Of a stretch of 35,042 bases of DNA, positions 25,827 through 33,626 are shown one piece after another. Both the position numbers and the translations under genes were made by a program. This stretch comes from GCA-002701945 sp964442015. GTDB lineage: Bacteria > Fidelibacterota > Marinisomatia > Marinisomatales > TCS55. Where the stretch lies: assembly GCA_964442015.1 (NCBI GenBank), contig CAYTYA010000014.1, positions 1-35,042 on the forward strand, written 5' to 3'. Numbering within the stretch: position 1 is the first letter of the stretch; every line of letters begins with the position of its first letter. Under the pieces are notes generated by a model that did not search any database, was not told the DNA's origin, and saw only the letters and a program-made list of their open reading frames with translations.

Positions 25827-26794
25827 GTCAGTCTTTTGAAAATTGTTCGGCTTAATGTCTCTGTTCCCATTGCAATTATTAATGCCGGTATAAGAAACCA
25901 TCCAAATAATTCTTTATATTTAGTATAACTCTTAACTTCAATTTCCGTTCGCTCCATACTATCTATTTGTGCATATATTTCTGATAGCATATCTTGGTCT
26001 TTTGCTCTAAAATATTCTCCACCAGTTTCTTTCGCAATTTCTTTTAATGTTTCTTCATCAATCTCATTGATCATTCTTCCAACACCTGGAATGTATGTTA
26101 GTGATTGATCTGTTGCTGCACCAATAGTATATATCTTTATATCAAATTGGTTTGCGAGATCGGCAGCAGTTATGGGGTCAAGTTCTCCTGCATTATTACT
26201 ACCATCAGAAAGTAAGATCATAACCTTACTCTTAGCTTTGCTATCTCGCAAACGATTAGTTGCATTTGCAATTGCCATGCCAATGGCTGTACCATCATAT
26301 TCTTTTTCAGCAATACGTATATCCTTTAATAATGAACTTAAAACTTGTTTGTCAGTTGTCAATGGACATTGAATAAAAGTTTCTCCTGCAAATACTAATA
26401 AACCTATACGATCTTTAGGTCTATTAGCAATAAAATTCAGAGCTGCTTCTTTTACTGCTTCTAATCTATTTGGCTTAAAATCTTCTGCTAACATACTACT
26501 ACTTATATCAATAACTAAAATAATATCAACTACATCAACATTCATCATTTGCAATTGATCAATTTTCCGTGGTCTTGCAATAGCAATAATAATTAACACT
26601 AATGTTAATATTTTTAGATAAAGAATTATCTTATATCTCAGCTCACCTTTTCTACGAAAGTTTCCCTCAAATAATGTAAAAGATGAAATACGCATAGTTC
26701 CTTCAAAAAAAGAACTTTTCTTTTTAAATAACCATAATAGTAGAGGAACAAAGAATGAAGCAATTAATATCCAAGGATGTAAAAATTCAATCAT
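25823..26794 (-). CDS. batA: BatA: membrane-anchored von Willebrand factor A protein
   Basis: The 323 residues show the same layout as batB: helices at about 5-22 and 55-72, a VWA domain with intact MIDAS DISSS (96-100) and LLSDGSNNAG, and a last helix (WFLIPALIIAMG). I choose the ATG at 26794, with AGAGTGG just upstream, over an in-frame GTG three codons earlier that lies within that ribosome binding site. It is first in the operon. No MoxR-type AAA+ ATPase or DUF58 gene, which usually precede batA, lies upstream. Confidence 0.92.
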   Translation of the reverse strand: MIEFLHPWILIASFFVPLLLWLFKKKSSFFEGTMRISSFTLFEGNFRRKGELRYKIILYLKILTLVLIIIAIARPRKIDQLQMMNVDVVDIILVIDISSSMLAEDFKPNRLEAVKEAALNFIANRPKDRIGLLVFAGETFIQCPLTTDKQVLSSLLKDIRIAEKEYDGTAIGMAIANATNRLRDSKAKSKVMILLSDGSNNAGELDPITAADLANQFDIKIYTIGAATDQSLTYIPGVGRMINEIDEETLKEIAKETGGEYFRAKDQDMLSEIYAQIDSMERTEIEVKSYTKYKELFGWFLIPALIIAMGTETLSRTIFKRLT

Positions 26795-26850
26795 GAAAAC
26801 CACTCTTTACCCTAGCTTAGGTCAATTGAAACAGTATTAAAACGAAAACT

Positions 26851-26878
26851 CGAAGATAAAGTTCCATATAAAGCACAA
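26851..26878 (-). promoter_or_regulatory. Possible promoter for the bat operon
   Basis: On the minus strand TTG (26878-26876) is followed, after 17 bases, by TATCTTCG (26858-26851), one mismatch from TAnnTTTG. A leader of about 50 bases would follow. The rest of the gap 26795-26948 shows no other clear site and no small gene. Confidence 0.25.
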
Positions 26879-26948
26879 TAAATAGAGGGGCAGAAACTTG
26901 ATTTTATTATTTAAATATTATATATACTATTTCTTGTAACGTATAATA

Positions 26949-27179
26949 TTATTCTTCTGACTTATCGCTATCAGAAGTTATAGTTTCTGCTGCATCATCT
27001 AATTCTTGCTTGGCATCATCTACTGCTCCTTTAAATTCTTTTATCCCTTGACCAAGTCCCCGTGCAAGTTCTGGTATACGCTTTGCACCAAATAATAGAA
27101 GAACAACAAGAGCAATAATGACCCATTCCCATCCTCCGGGAACTCCAGCTTGAATTAAAGTAACTGATGATTCTAACAT
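26949..27179 (-). CDS. tatA: Sec-independent translocase subunit TatA
   Basis: TatA oligomers form the passage for folded proteins across the inner membrane, together with TatC. The 76 residues have one membrane helix (about 17-30), the hinge FGAKRIPELARGLGQ and an amphipathic helix (IKEFKGAVDDA). A short acidic tail follows. AAGGA seven bases upstream of the ATG is a good ribosome binding site. No tatC or tatB is in the window. TatA rather than TatB is favoured by the FG-K-P hinge and short length. Confidence 0.95.
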   Translation of the reverse strand: MLESSVTLIQAGVPGGWEWVIIALVVLLLFGAKRIPELARGLGQGIKEFKGAVDDAKQELDDAAETITSDSDKSEE

Positions 27180-27236
27180 GACTAATTCCTTATCATTTCA
27201 ATTTATTGAATAGAATTTAATATAATCCTATCTTCA

Positions 27237-27527
27237 TTACCTGTAAAAACGAAGCAAATAAAATGCAGTCGCTAAACCAATTATACTAGTAAAATTAATT
27301 GTAATTTCTAATCCAAATTTTAAAACAAACATTAATAAATCAATGCTAATGACTCCTTTAGCATTACCAAAAATTCCCGCCAAATCAAAATAAATACTGG
27401 TCAGAAAAAAGTCTTTTACTACTCCAGGAGGAAGTAAAAAGCCAAGAATCTCGCCTAAAAGAGACCCTAGCATAGAACCAAAAAATAAAACTAAAAATAC
27501 TAATCCAAACGATCTGGTTTTATTCAT
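27237..27527 (-). CDS. Small membrane protein, DUF4321 type
   Basis: The 96 residues have two membrane segments (about 7-29 and 65-93) and the Gly/Leu-rich start FFGSMLGSLLGEILGFLLPPG. This fits the DUF4321 family, whose role is unknown. It lies between pssA and tatA, 17 bases after pssA. AGGAAT before the ATG supports the start. Confidence 0.75.
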   Translation of the reverse strand: MNKTRSFGLVFLVLFFGSMLGSLLGEILGFLLPPGVVKDFFLTSIYFDLAGIFGNAKGVISIDLLMFVLKFGLEITINFTSIIGLATAFYLLRFYR

Positions 27528-27544
27528 TTATCTTATTCCTATAT

Positions 27545-28279
27545 TTATAATTTAGCTTCAATATTAGATTTTTGCTCAAACCTATCATTGTCTAGTGTCC
27601 ATTGAATAATGCTCCAAAGTATGTATACTGTAAAAAGAGGGAATAAAATAAGTCCCTGAAAAAAGAACGCTGATAAAATGATTAAGCTAACTCCTATAAG
27701 ACTTAATGTATTTGATTTTCCTTTTTTAAAAGAAATCAGTGGAAATTTTGAAAAACGTATTCTACTTATCATAAGAAAACCAAGGAATGCTGTCATAACA
27801 AGAGCAATCCTTGGGTCTCCATAATTTCCCCAGATTTGATGATTAAATAACAGAAACGTAATAATCATAACAGCATTCATAGGTGTAGGCAGTCCAACAA
27901 AATAGGATCTTGGATTTTGATCTTGATTTAAATTAAATTTTGCAAGCCTAATTGTTCCAAAAAGAATAGGTATAAAGCTAAATAACCCACCTAAGATAGG
28001 AGGAAGTCCTTCTACATACACTAAGTAAATCATCATAGAAGGAACTGCGCAAAAAGAGATAGTATCTGCGAAAGAATCAAACTCTGCCCCAAAACGGGTA
28101 GGGATACCTAATAGCCTAGCTAACTTGCCATCGAAAACATCAAAAAAACAGGCAAACAGTATTAACCAACTTGCTCGAATCGGATCTCCTCTCATGAGAA
28201 ATCCCATTGCCATGAATCCTATAAACATATTCATGACAGTAAATATACTAGGTATAAATTCTTTAGGTTTTCTTTTCAT
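27545..28279 (-). CDS. pssA: CDP-diacylglycerol-serine O-phosphatidyltransferase
   Basis: PssA joins CDP-diacylglycerol and serine to phosphatidylserine in the inner membrane. The 244 residues contain the complete CDP-alcohol phosphatidyltransferase motif: Asp50-Gly51, Ala54-Arg55, Gly64, Asp68 and Asp72 (DG-x2-AR-x8-G-x3-D-x3-D). Several membrane helices surround it. The membrane-bound type (PssA type II) is meant, not the E. coli phospholipase D-like enzyme. The start overlaps the psd stop as ATGA, pairing the two steps to phosphatidylethanolamine. Confidence 0.94.
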   Translation of the reverse strand: MKRKPKEFIPSIFTVMNMFIGFMAMGFLMRGDPIRASWLILFACFFDVFDGKLARLLGIPTRFGAEFDSFADTISFCAVPSMMIYLVYVEGLPPILGGLFSFIPILFGTIRLAKFNLNQDQNPRSYFVGLPTPMNAVMIITFLLFNHQIWGNYGDPRIALVMTAFLGFLMISRIRFSKFPLISFKKGKSNTLSLIGVSLIILSAFFFQGLILFPLFTVYILWSIIQWTLDNDRFEQKSNIEAKL

Positions 28280-28917
28280 GATATTTTTCCAATAATAGTT
28301 TTTCCGCCTTTAACTTTTTCGCCAATAGCAACTCTTATTTTCATAGAACTTGGGAATATAATATCAGTTCTAGAACCAAACATAATAAAACCTAAACGGT
28401 CTCCTTTTTTCATCTCCTTATCAACTTCAGCATAGCAGTGTATTCTTCTCGCTATAAGTCCAGCGATTTGCATAACACGATAATTAAAATATTTAGTACT
28501 AAATAAAATATTTGTCCTTTCATTTTCATCGCTAGCTCTATGATCATATGCAGCAATAAAATTTCCTGGTTTATGTACAAAATCACTTACTTTAGCTGTA
28601 AAAGGAACTCTATTTACATGGACATTAAAAACATTCAAAAAAATAGAGATTCTAGAAGCGTTTTCGCCTACCTTATCATCATCTATTTGGTCAATACGAA
28701 TTATTTTTCCATCTGCTGGTGATATAATTGATGATTCATCGGTACTACATCTTCTAATAGGATCGCGAAAAAAGTTACATGAAAAGATTAGTAATATTCC
28801 TGAGATAAAATAAAATATTATTAATATTTGATGATTATAATAGTTACCTACTATACCTAAAATGAAAGTTGATAGAAATAACGATATAAGTATTCTTTTA
28901 CCTTCAGGCGCTAGCAT
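28276..28917 (-). CDS. psd: Phosphatidylserine decarboxylase proenzyme
   Basis: Psd converts phosphatidylserine to phosphatidylethanolamine. The 213-residue protein is the short form. A hydrophobic N-terminus of two helices precedes the domain with SPADGKIIRID. The self-cleavage site is MFGSRTD: cutting between Gly181 and Ser182 would make the pyruvoyl group on the small subunit. The product is the main acyl donor for Lnt, encoded about 2.5 kb upstream on the same strand. The ATGA overlap with pssA couples the pair; the HtrA gene ends seven bases before it. Confidence 0.94.
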   Translation of the reverse strand: MLAPEGKRILISLFLSTFILGIVGNYYNHQILIIFYFISGILLIFSCNFFRDPIRRCSTDESSIISPADGKIIRIDQIDDDKVGENASRISIFLNVFNVHVNRVPFTAKVSDFVHKPGNFIAAYDHRASDENERTNILFSTKYFNYRVMQIAGLIARRIHCYAEVDKEMKKGDRLGFIMFGSRTDIIFPSSMKIRVAIGEKVKGGKTIIGKIS

Positions 28918-28924
28918 TTATTTC

Positions 28925-30016
28925 TTATCTACCTCCCTTACCCAGAATTAATTTTTTATTAATATAACGGCCATTTCTATAAAGCTTTAAATTAATTTTA
29001 TCTCCTTGTCTTAAATCACTTTCTTCAATAATTGATCGAAATTCATTTGTTGTATTAACTATAAGACCATTAACTTTTGTTATAATATCTCCATTCTTAA
29101 TACCTGACCTATCGGCAGAACTTTTATTCTCAATCTCTACTACAATTAATCCTTCAGATATATCTAAATCCATATATAATGCAATTCTAGGAGTAAGTGG
29201 TTGAACTGTTAGACCTGTTTTATAACTTCTATCAACTCTACCAGTATTTTTTAATTCTTCAACAATTCTCTTTGCTCTATTAATTGGTATTGCAAAACCA
29301 ATACCAATTGATCCCTCAGAATAAGAAGATCCAGTATAAATAAAAGTATTAATCCCAATGACATTTCCTTGACTATTAACAAGTGGACCACCACTATTGC
29401 CCATATTGATCGCCGCATCGGTCTGGATCATATTCTTATATACTTGCCCACCCTGCATTTCGCCAAAGTTCATATCTACCGCACTAATAATACCTACAGT
29501 TGCGGTTGGTTGATTATTAATCTCAAAAAGACCCAATGGGTTACCAAGAGCAATAACCCACTCACCTATAATTAATTCATCAGAATTTGATAAATTTGCG
29601 TAAGAAAAATCTCTCCCATCTAATTTTAATAGAGCTATATCAGATATATGATCAATTCCAATAATCTCAGCTGGATATTCTTTTCCACCTTTTAAGGATA
29701 CAAACACTTCACTAGCCTTTTCAACAACATGAGAATTCGTAATAACATATCCATCAGGGCTAATTACAACTCCAGAACCAGAACTTCTTGCTTTACGTTT
29801 TTGGTAAAATATTTCAGGGAAAAAATAATTAAACCATGGATCTCCTCCAAAAGGAGCTACTAAGTCTTGAATTACATTTATACTTGCAACAGATGGTCCA
29901 ACTTTTTCTATCGCTCTTGTAATAGCAGTCTTTCTTGATTCGGATATAGTACTTGCATATAAATAGGAACTAATAAAAAATAAAGTGAATAGTAAAATAT
30001 ATCTTTGTTTATTCAT
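28925..30016 (-). CDS. HtrA/DegP-family periplasmic serine protease with one PDZ domain
   Basis: The 363 residues have a signal peptide or anchor (about 1-22) and a trypsin-like domain with catalytic triad His96 (TNSHVV), Asp126 (ISDIALLKL) and Ser208 (GNSGGPLV). A single PDZ domain spans about 265-358, with SADRSGIKNGDIITKVNG. One PDZ makes it more like DegS or plant/cyanobacterial HtrA than like DegP, which has two. It likely degrades misfolded envelope proteins. The start overlaps the truA stop by eight bases. Confidence 0.94.
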   Translation of the reverse strand: MNKQRYILLFTLFFISSYLYASTISESRKTAITRAIEKVGPSVASINVIQDLVAPFGGDPWFNYFFPEIFYQKRKARSSGSGVVISPDGYVITNSHVVEKASEVFVSLKGGKEYPAEIIGIDHISDIALLKLDGRDFSYANLSNSDELIIGEWVIALGNPLGLFEINNQPTATVGIISAVDMNFGEMQGGQVYKNMIQTDAAINMGNSGGPLVNSQGNVIGINTFIYTGSSYSEGSIGIGFAIPINRAKRIVEELKNTGRVDRSYKTGLTVQPLTPRIALYMDLDISEGLIVVEIENKSSADRSGIKNGDIITKVNGLIVNTTNEFRSIIEESDLRQGDKINLKLYRNGRYINKKLILGKGGR

Positions 30017-30740
30017 AAGAGATATGATTTAATAATAATCCATAAGCAGGAGCTTTGAATTGTTTTGAATTTGAACTAGGGTTATCTAATTCTTTATTTA
30101 ATTGTTCGATACTATAGTTCCCTTGACTTATTGCTACCATTGATCCCACTAAATAACGCACCATGTGATGTAAAAATCTATTACCTGATATGTGATAATT
30201 TACTATTTCATCAGTCTTCTTCCACTCAGATTGATAAATATTGCATATTGTATTTTTTATCTGTGGATTTTTCTTTGAAAAAGATAGAAAGTCATGCTTT
30301 CCAATTAATATTCTAGCTGCATCATTTAGTTTCAATATATTTAATTTACCAGTGTACCATATTCGATTTCTATCTAATAAATTTCTAGTTTGCCTACAAC
30401 TATATATATACTCCCTCTGCATAGCAGAAAAACGTGCATGAAATTCATCATTTACTACTTCAACTGAATTTACATAACAATCTTCATTTAGATTGCCGTT
30501 AATAGCTTTTCTCAAAGAATTATTGCCTAATTTTGTATTCATATCAAAATGAGCAACCTGACCAAAAGCATGGACTCCGGCATCTGTCCTTCCAGACCCA
30601 ACAACATGAATCAATTTACCTTTATTCAATTTTGCTATAACTTTCTCAAGTTCCCCTTGCACTGTACGTTTATCTTTCTGCAATTGCCATCCATAAAAGC
30701 TAGAACCATCATATTGACAAATTAACTTAAAACGACTCAT
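30009..30740 (-). CDS. truA: tRNA pseudouridine(38-40) synthase
   Basis: TruA makes pseudouridine at positions 38-40 in the anticodon arm of tRNAs. The 243 residues show the catalytic Asp53 in GSGRTDAGVHAFGQVAHF, the start pattern YDGSSFYGWQ and the later FLHHMVRYLVGSM. Length and motifs are standard. It overlaps the HtrA gene by eight bases. Confidence 0.97.
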   Translation of the reverse strand: MSRFKLICQYDGSSFYGWQLQKDKRTVQGELEKVIAKLNKGKLIHVVGSGRTDAGVHAFGQVAHFDMNTKLGNNSLRKAINGNLNEDCYVNSVEVVNDEFHARFSAMQREYIYSCRQTRNLLDRNRIWYTGKLNILKLNDAARILIGKHDFLSFSKKNPQIKNTICNIYQSEWKKTDEIVNYHISGNRFLHHMVRYLVGSMVAISQGNYSIEQLNKELDNPSSNSKQFKAPAYGLLLNHISYE

Positions 30741-30765
30741 AAAAATTTATTAGATAGCTATTTAA

Positions 30766-31407
30766 TCAAAAATTTATAGATAGGGAAAGATTATATTGAT
30801 CTATGTTTTGATAATACGTAGGAAGAACATCAATATTTTCAATATTAGATATTCTAAAAAGATATAAAGCATCTACTGCTGAAATAATATGATTTAGTAC
30901 CATACCACCAACTAGAAAAGAAGCCCTTAGTTTCCAAGTATCTGATTTAATTCTCATTTTCTCGAAAGATTTCATATTATTATCATCATCCCAAGACCAA
31001 TTCCAATTTTTATTTTGTTCATAAATTGCATTAAAATCTCTCCATCGGAGATGCTCCTCATTAAATTGATCAATCGATAAATAATTTCCAATATCAATCC
31101 AGTACTGTCTATCTTTCCCTACAGTGCTAACACCAGCATGCTGAGCAGCATAGGCACGATAATTAATCTCAATTCTGTTAGCATTTGAATAACTACCTAA
31201 AATCGAAATAAAAATAAATGATTCTGTTAATGCCATTACTTTAGCTCTTTTCTGGTATCCTAATGTATGCTCTCCCCATCCAGGTAAAATTAATGACTTT
31301 ATTACAGGTGATAAGACAGGGTTTGTAGAATCATTAGTTAAGTTTATTTCCTGAGAAAAAACTACATGCAAAAAGAAAGATATTATTATGATCTTTTTTG
31401 AAACCAT
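30766..31407 (-). CDS. DUF5683-like membrane protein
   Basis: The 213 residues have a signal-like N-terminus (MVSKKIIIISFFLHVVFSQ), the motif SLILPGWGEHTLGYQKRAK and a helix (VMALTESFIFISILGSY). A tyrosine- and tryptophan-rich middle and a last helix (LVGGMVLNHIISAVDALYL) follow. LPGWGQ-type motifs next to a helix are the mark of DUF5683 proteins in the FCB group, whose role is unknown. A longer frame reaches 31458 but begins with TTG; I choose the ATG at 31407, which gives a proper signal peptide and a 22-base overlap with lnt. An ATG three codons earlier is also possible. Confidence 0.75.
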   Translation of the reverse strand: MVSKKIIIISFFLHVVFSQEINLTNDSTNPVLSPVIKSLILPGWGEHTLGYQKRAKVMALTESFIFISILGSYSNANRIEINYRAYAAQHAGVSTVGKDRQYWIDIGNYLSIDQFNEEHLRWRDFNAIYEQNKNWNWSWDDDNNMKSFEKMRIKSDTWKLRASFLVGGMVLNHIISAVDALYLFRISNIENIDVLPTYYQNIDQYNLSLSINF

Positions 31408-32897
31408 CCAAAGCATAAAGTAATAACTGATATTAAAGTACAAATTAAAGCAAACCAATCACCATATTTTGTATAAAATGATGAAATATTATTTATTGGA
31501 ACACTGGCAAGAAGAATTCCCTGTTTATTAAAATGTATTTTTTTATTTACTTTTCCAGTTGGTAAAATCAATCCAGAAATCCCAGTATTTGCACTACGAA
31601 CTATTGGTATTCTATTTTCAACAGCCCTCATCTTGGCAATTTGAAAATGTTGATAAACACCGGAAGAGTGACCGCACCAAGAATCGTTTGTTTCAATAGT
31701 AACAAACTTGGCACCTAGATTAACAAATTTTCTTGCAATTTTTGGAATGCTAGACTCATAGCAAATTAAATTTGCAAATGAAACACTATCAACATTGAAT
31801 AAAGTATACTCAGATCCAGCTGTAAAATTTGCTTGACCAAAATTCAATTTTTTAAGAAATGAAAAATAATCTGAGAATGGGATACTCTCAGCAAAAGGAA
31901 CTAAGTGCATCTTATAATACATTTTTGTTGAGCCATCAGGCTTAATAAACATTGCCGCATTATAATACTCTATTTGATTATCTTCCCTTTTAATCCTATC
32001 TGGAGTTCCAGTAAGCAGCGGAATATTAGATTTTTTCACTTTTTGTAGAATTGACCTACGTTTTGAATAATTTATCCTAAGATATGTTGGTAATGCTGCT
32101 TCAGGCCATAAAATAAAATCAGGATTAAGTGTAATTGCTTCATTATGGAGTGAGTCCATTGTATTAAATATTTTATCGCGAAAATTTTGTTCCCATTTCA
32201 GATTTGGATCTATATTTGGCTGAACAATAGAAACATTAATTTTATTGTCAGCATTTACATTCTGTATATATGATAATCGGTAAAAACCTAATAAAAAAAT
32301 CACTAACAATAGTAAAGTACCAATAGATAATATTTGTTTTTTAGAACTATTAGAAATGATAGCAATATATATTATCATATTTGAAACAACTATCCAGAAA
32401 CTAATACCCATTGAACCTGTTACATCTGCAATTTGAATCAACGGTAAGCTAAATGTTTGAGTTAATGCTAAATTAATCCAGGGAAATGAAAGTGGCCCAA
32501 AGCTCCGTAAATATTCCATAGAAACCCAAAGGAATGGTAAGATAGATATTCCATATCCTGTCATTTTATGATACGAACAACATAGAAAACCAAATAAAAT
32601 CCAAAATATACTTAAATATAGTATTGCTGCAACCATCGATATTATAGCAGGAATTAAGCCAGCTCCACTATTGAGTCCAAACCAATAAACAGTTATAACA
32701 TTTACAATAACACCTGTTAAGAAGGACCATTTCATACTATTCACTATGGATGAGTTAAGTAAAATATGAATTAATGGTATCAAACCAAACCAAGCTAAGA
32801 ATCCAAGAGGTGAAGGAGGATAAGATAACCCAATCAAAATCCCAGATAATACAGATAATTTCCACGTTGATATATAAAGGAAATTTAACATGATCAT
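31386..32897 (-). CDS. lnt: Apolipoprotein N-acyltransferase
   Basis: Lnt adds the third acyl chain to the N-terminal Cys of lipoproteins, taken from phosphatidylethanolamine. The 503 residues have an N-terminal block of about seven membrane helices (to about 208) and a nitrilase-like periplasmic domain. The triad is Glu266 (LWPEAALP), Lys329 (YYKMHLVPF) and Cys379 (LICYES). TNDSWCGHSSGVYQH and RSANTGISG are typical. The ATG at 32897 makes the ATGA overlap with ruvX. With lgt here too, this is the two-enzyme path of triacylated lipoproteins; lspA is not in the window. Confidence 0.96.
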   Translation of the reverse strand: MIMLNFLYISTWKLSVLSGILIGLSYPPSPLGFLAWFGLIPLIHILLNSSIVNSMKWSFLTGVIVNVITVYWFGLNSGAGLIPAIISMVAAILYLSIFWILFGFLCCSYHKMTGYGISILPFLWVSMEYLRSFGPLSFPWINLALTQTFSLPLIQIADVTGSMGISFWIVVSNMIIYIAIISNSSKKQILSIGTLLLLVIFLLGFYRLSYIQNVNADNKINVSIVQPNIDPNLKWEQNFRDKIFNTMDSLHNEAITLNPDFILWPEAALPTYLRINYSKRRSILQKVKKSNIPLLTGTPDRIKREDNQIEYYNAAMFIKPDGSTKMYYKMHLVPFAESIPFSDYFSFLKKLNFGQANFTAGSEYTLFNVDSVSFANLICYESSIPKIARKFVNLGAKFVTIETNDSWCGHSSGVYQHFQIAKMRAVENRIPIVRSANTGISGLILPTGKVNKKIHFNKQGILLASVPINNISSFYTKYGDWFALICTLISVITLCFGWFQKRS

Positions 32898-33301
32898 TTT
32901 TGATCTAAATATTGTTGCAAAAATATTGCTGCTGCAGTTTGATCTACTAAGGATTTATTATGACCTGTCTTAATACCTTGATCTTTCATGGATCTTTTTG
33001 CAGCTTTCGAACTCCATCTTTCATCAATAAATTTTATATTTATATTTTTAGAATATAATTTATCTGAAAATAATTTTACTTTTTTTGTTTGATCTGTATC
33101 TTCTCCAGACATAGAAAGAGGTAGGCCAACAATTGTTAATTCGACATCTTCATCAATAATTACTTTTAGTATTACATCTATTGAATAGTTGTTATCTTTG
33201 TTCACAATTGTTTTATATGGGCTTGCAATAATCTTTAATGGATCAGATAGCGCAAGACCAATTCTTTGATCACCGTAATCAATAGCTAATACTCTTCCCA
33301 T
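32894..33301 (-). CDS. ruvX: RuvX/YqgF Holliday-junction resolvase-like nuclease
   Basis: The 135 residues form an RNase H-like fold. The first acidic residue is Asp8 in LAIDYGDQRIGLALSD; VGLPLSMSGEDTDQT, FIDERWSSKAA and DQTAAAIFLQ carry the other conserved positions. The family is linked to 16S rRNA 5' processing (YqgF) and, in some bacteria, to junction cleavage. It lies 11 bases after the HU-like gene and overlaps lnt as ATGA. Confidence 0.93.
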   Translation of the reverse strand: MGRVLAIDYGDQRIGLALSDPLKIIASPYKTIVNKDNNYSIDVILKVIIDEDVELTIVGLPLSMSGEDTDQTKKVKLFSDKLYSKNINIKFIDERWSSKAAKRSMKDQGIKTGHNKSLVDQTAAAIFLQQYLDQK

Positions 33302-33312
33302 TTAATGGAAAT

Positions 33313-33624
33313 TTACTTAATAGGCTGTCTTAAATATTTTTTAAGGATTTTACCTGGTTTAAAATGTGTTTTTTTATGTGCAGGAACAAAAATTTCTTGA
33401 TTAGTCTGGGGGTTTCTTGCATTAGGCTTAGCTTTCGTTGGTTTAATTTCGAAAACACCAAAATTTCTTATTTCAATTCTAACTTTTTCATATTCATCGG
33501 TTAACATATCTCGTAAAACTAAAAATAATTCATCTGTAAAAGTTAAAGAATCAACAAGAGTCGCCTCTAATCGATTTGAAATTTCTACAGCTATATCTTT
33601 TTTTGTAAATGTTCTTACTTTCAT
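33313..33624 (-). CDS. HU/IHF-family DNA-binding protein
   Basis: This 103-residue protein shows the family's helical base (KDIAVEISNRLEATLVDS), the turn IEIRNFGVFEIKPTKA and the DNA-binding arm ARNPQTNQEI followed by VPAHKKTHFKPGKILK. The Arg-Asn-Pro at the arm tip is the intercalating motif. The sequence is closer to IHF-like members than to E. coli HU. It lies two bases after the Rel gene, so all three neighbours share a transcript. Confidence 0.95.
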   Translation of the reverse strand: MKVRTFTKKDIAVEISNRLEATLVDSLTFTDELFLVLRDMLTDEYEKVRIEIRNFGVFEIKPTKAKPNARNPQTNQEIFVPAHKKTHFKPGKILKKYLRQPIK

Positions 33625-33626
33625 AT

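Noticed and set aside
25827..25901. Longer N-terminus for batB reaching 25901
   Set aside because: It adds a hydrophilic leader inside batA ahead of the first membrane helix; the ATG at 25826 gives the classic ATGA overlap.
26811..26821. Small palindrome CCTA-GCT-TAGG upstream of batA as an operator
   Set aside because: A four-base arm with three-base spacer is expected by chance in AT-rich DNA.
31408..31458. Longer N-terminus for the DUF5683-like protein
   Set aside because: It starts with TTG without a ribosome binding site, lies deep in lnt and spoils the signal peptide.
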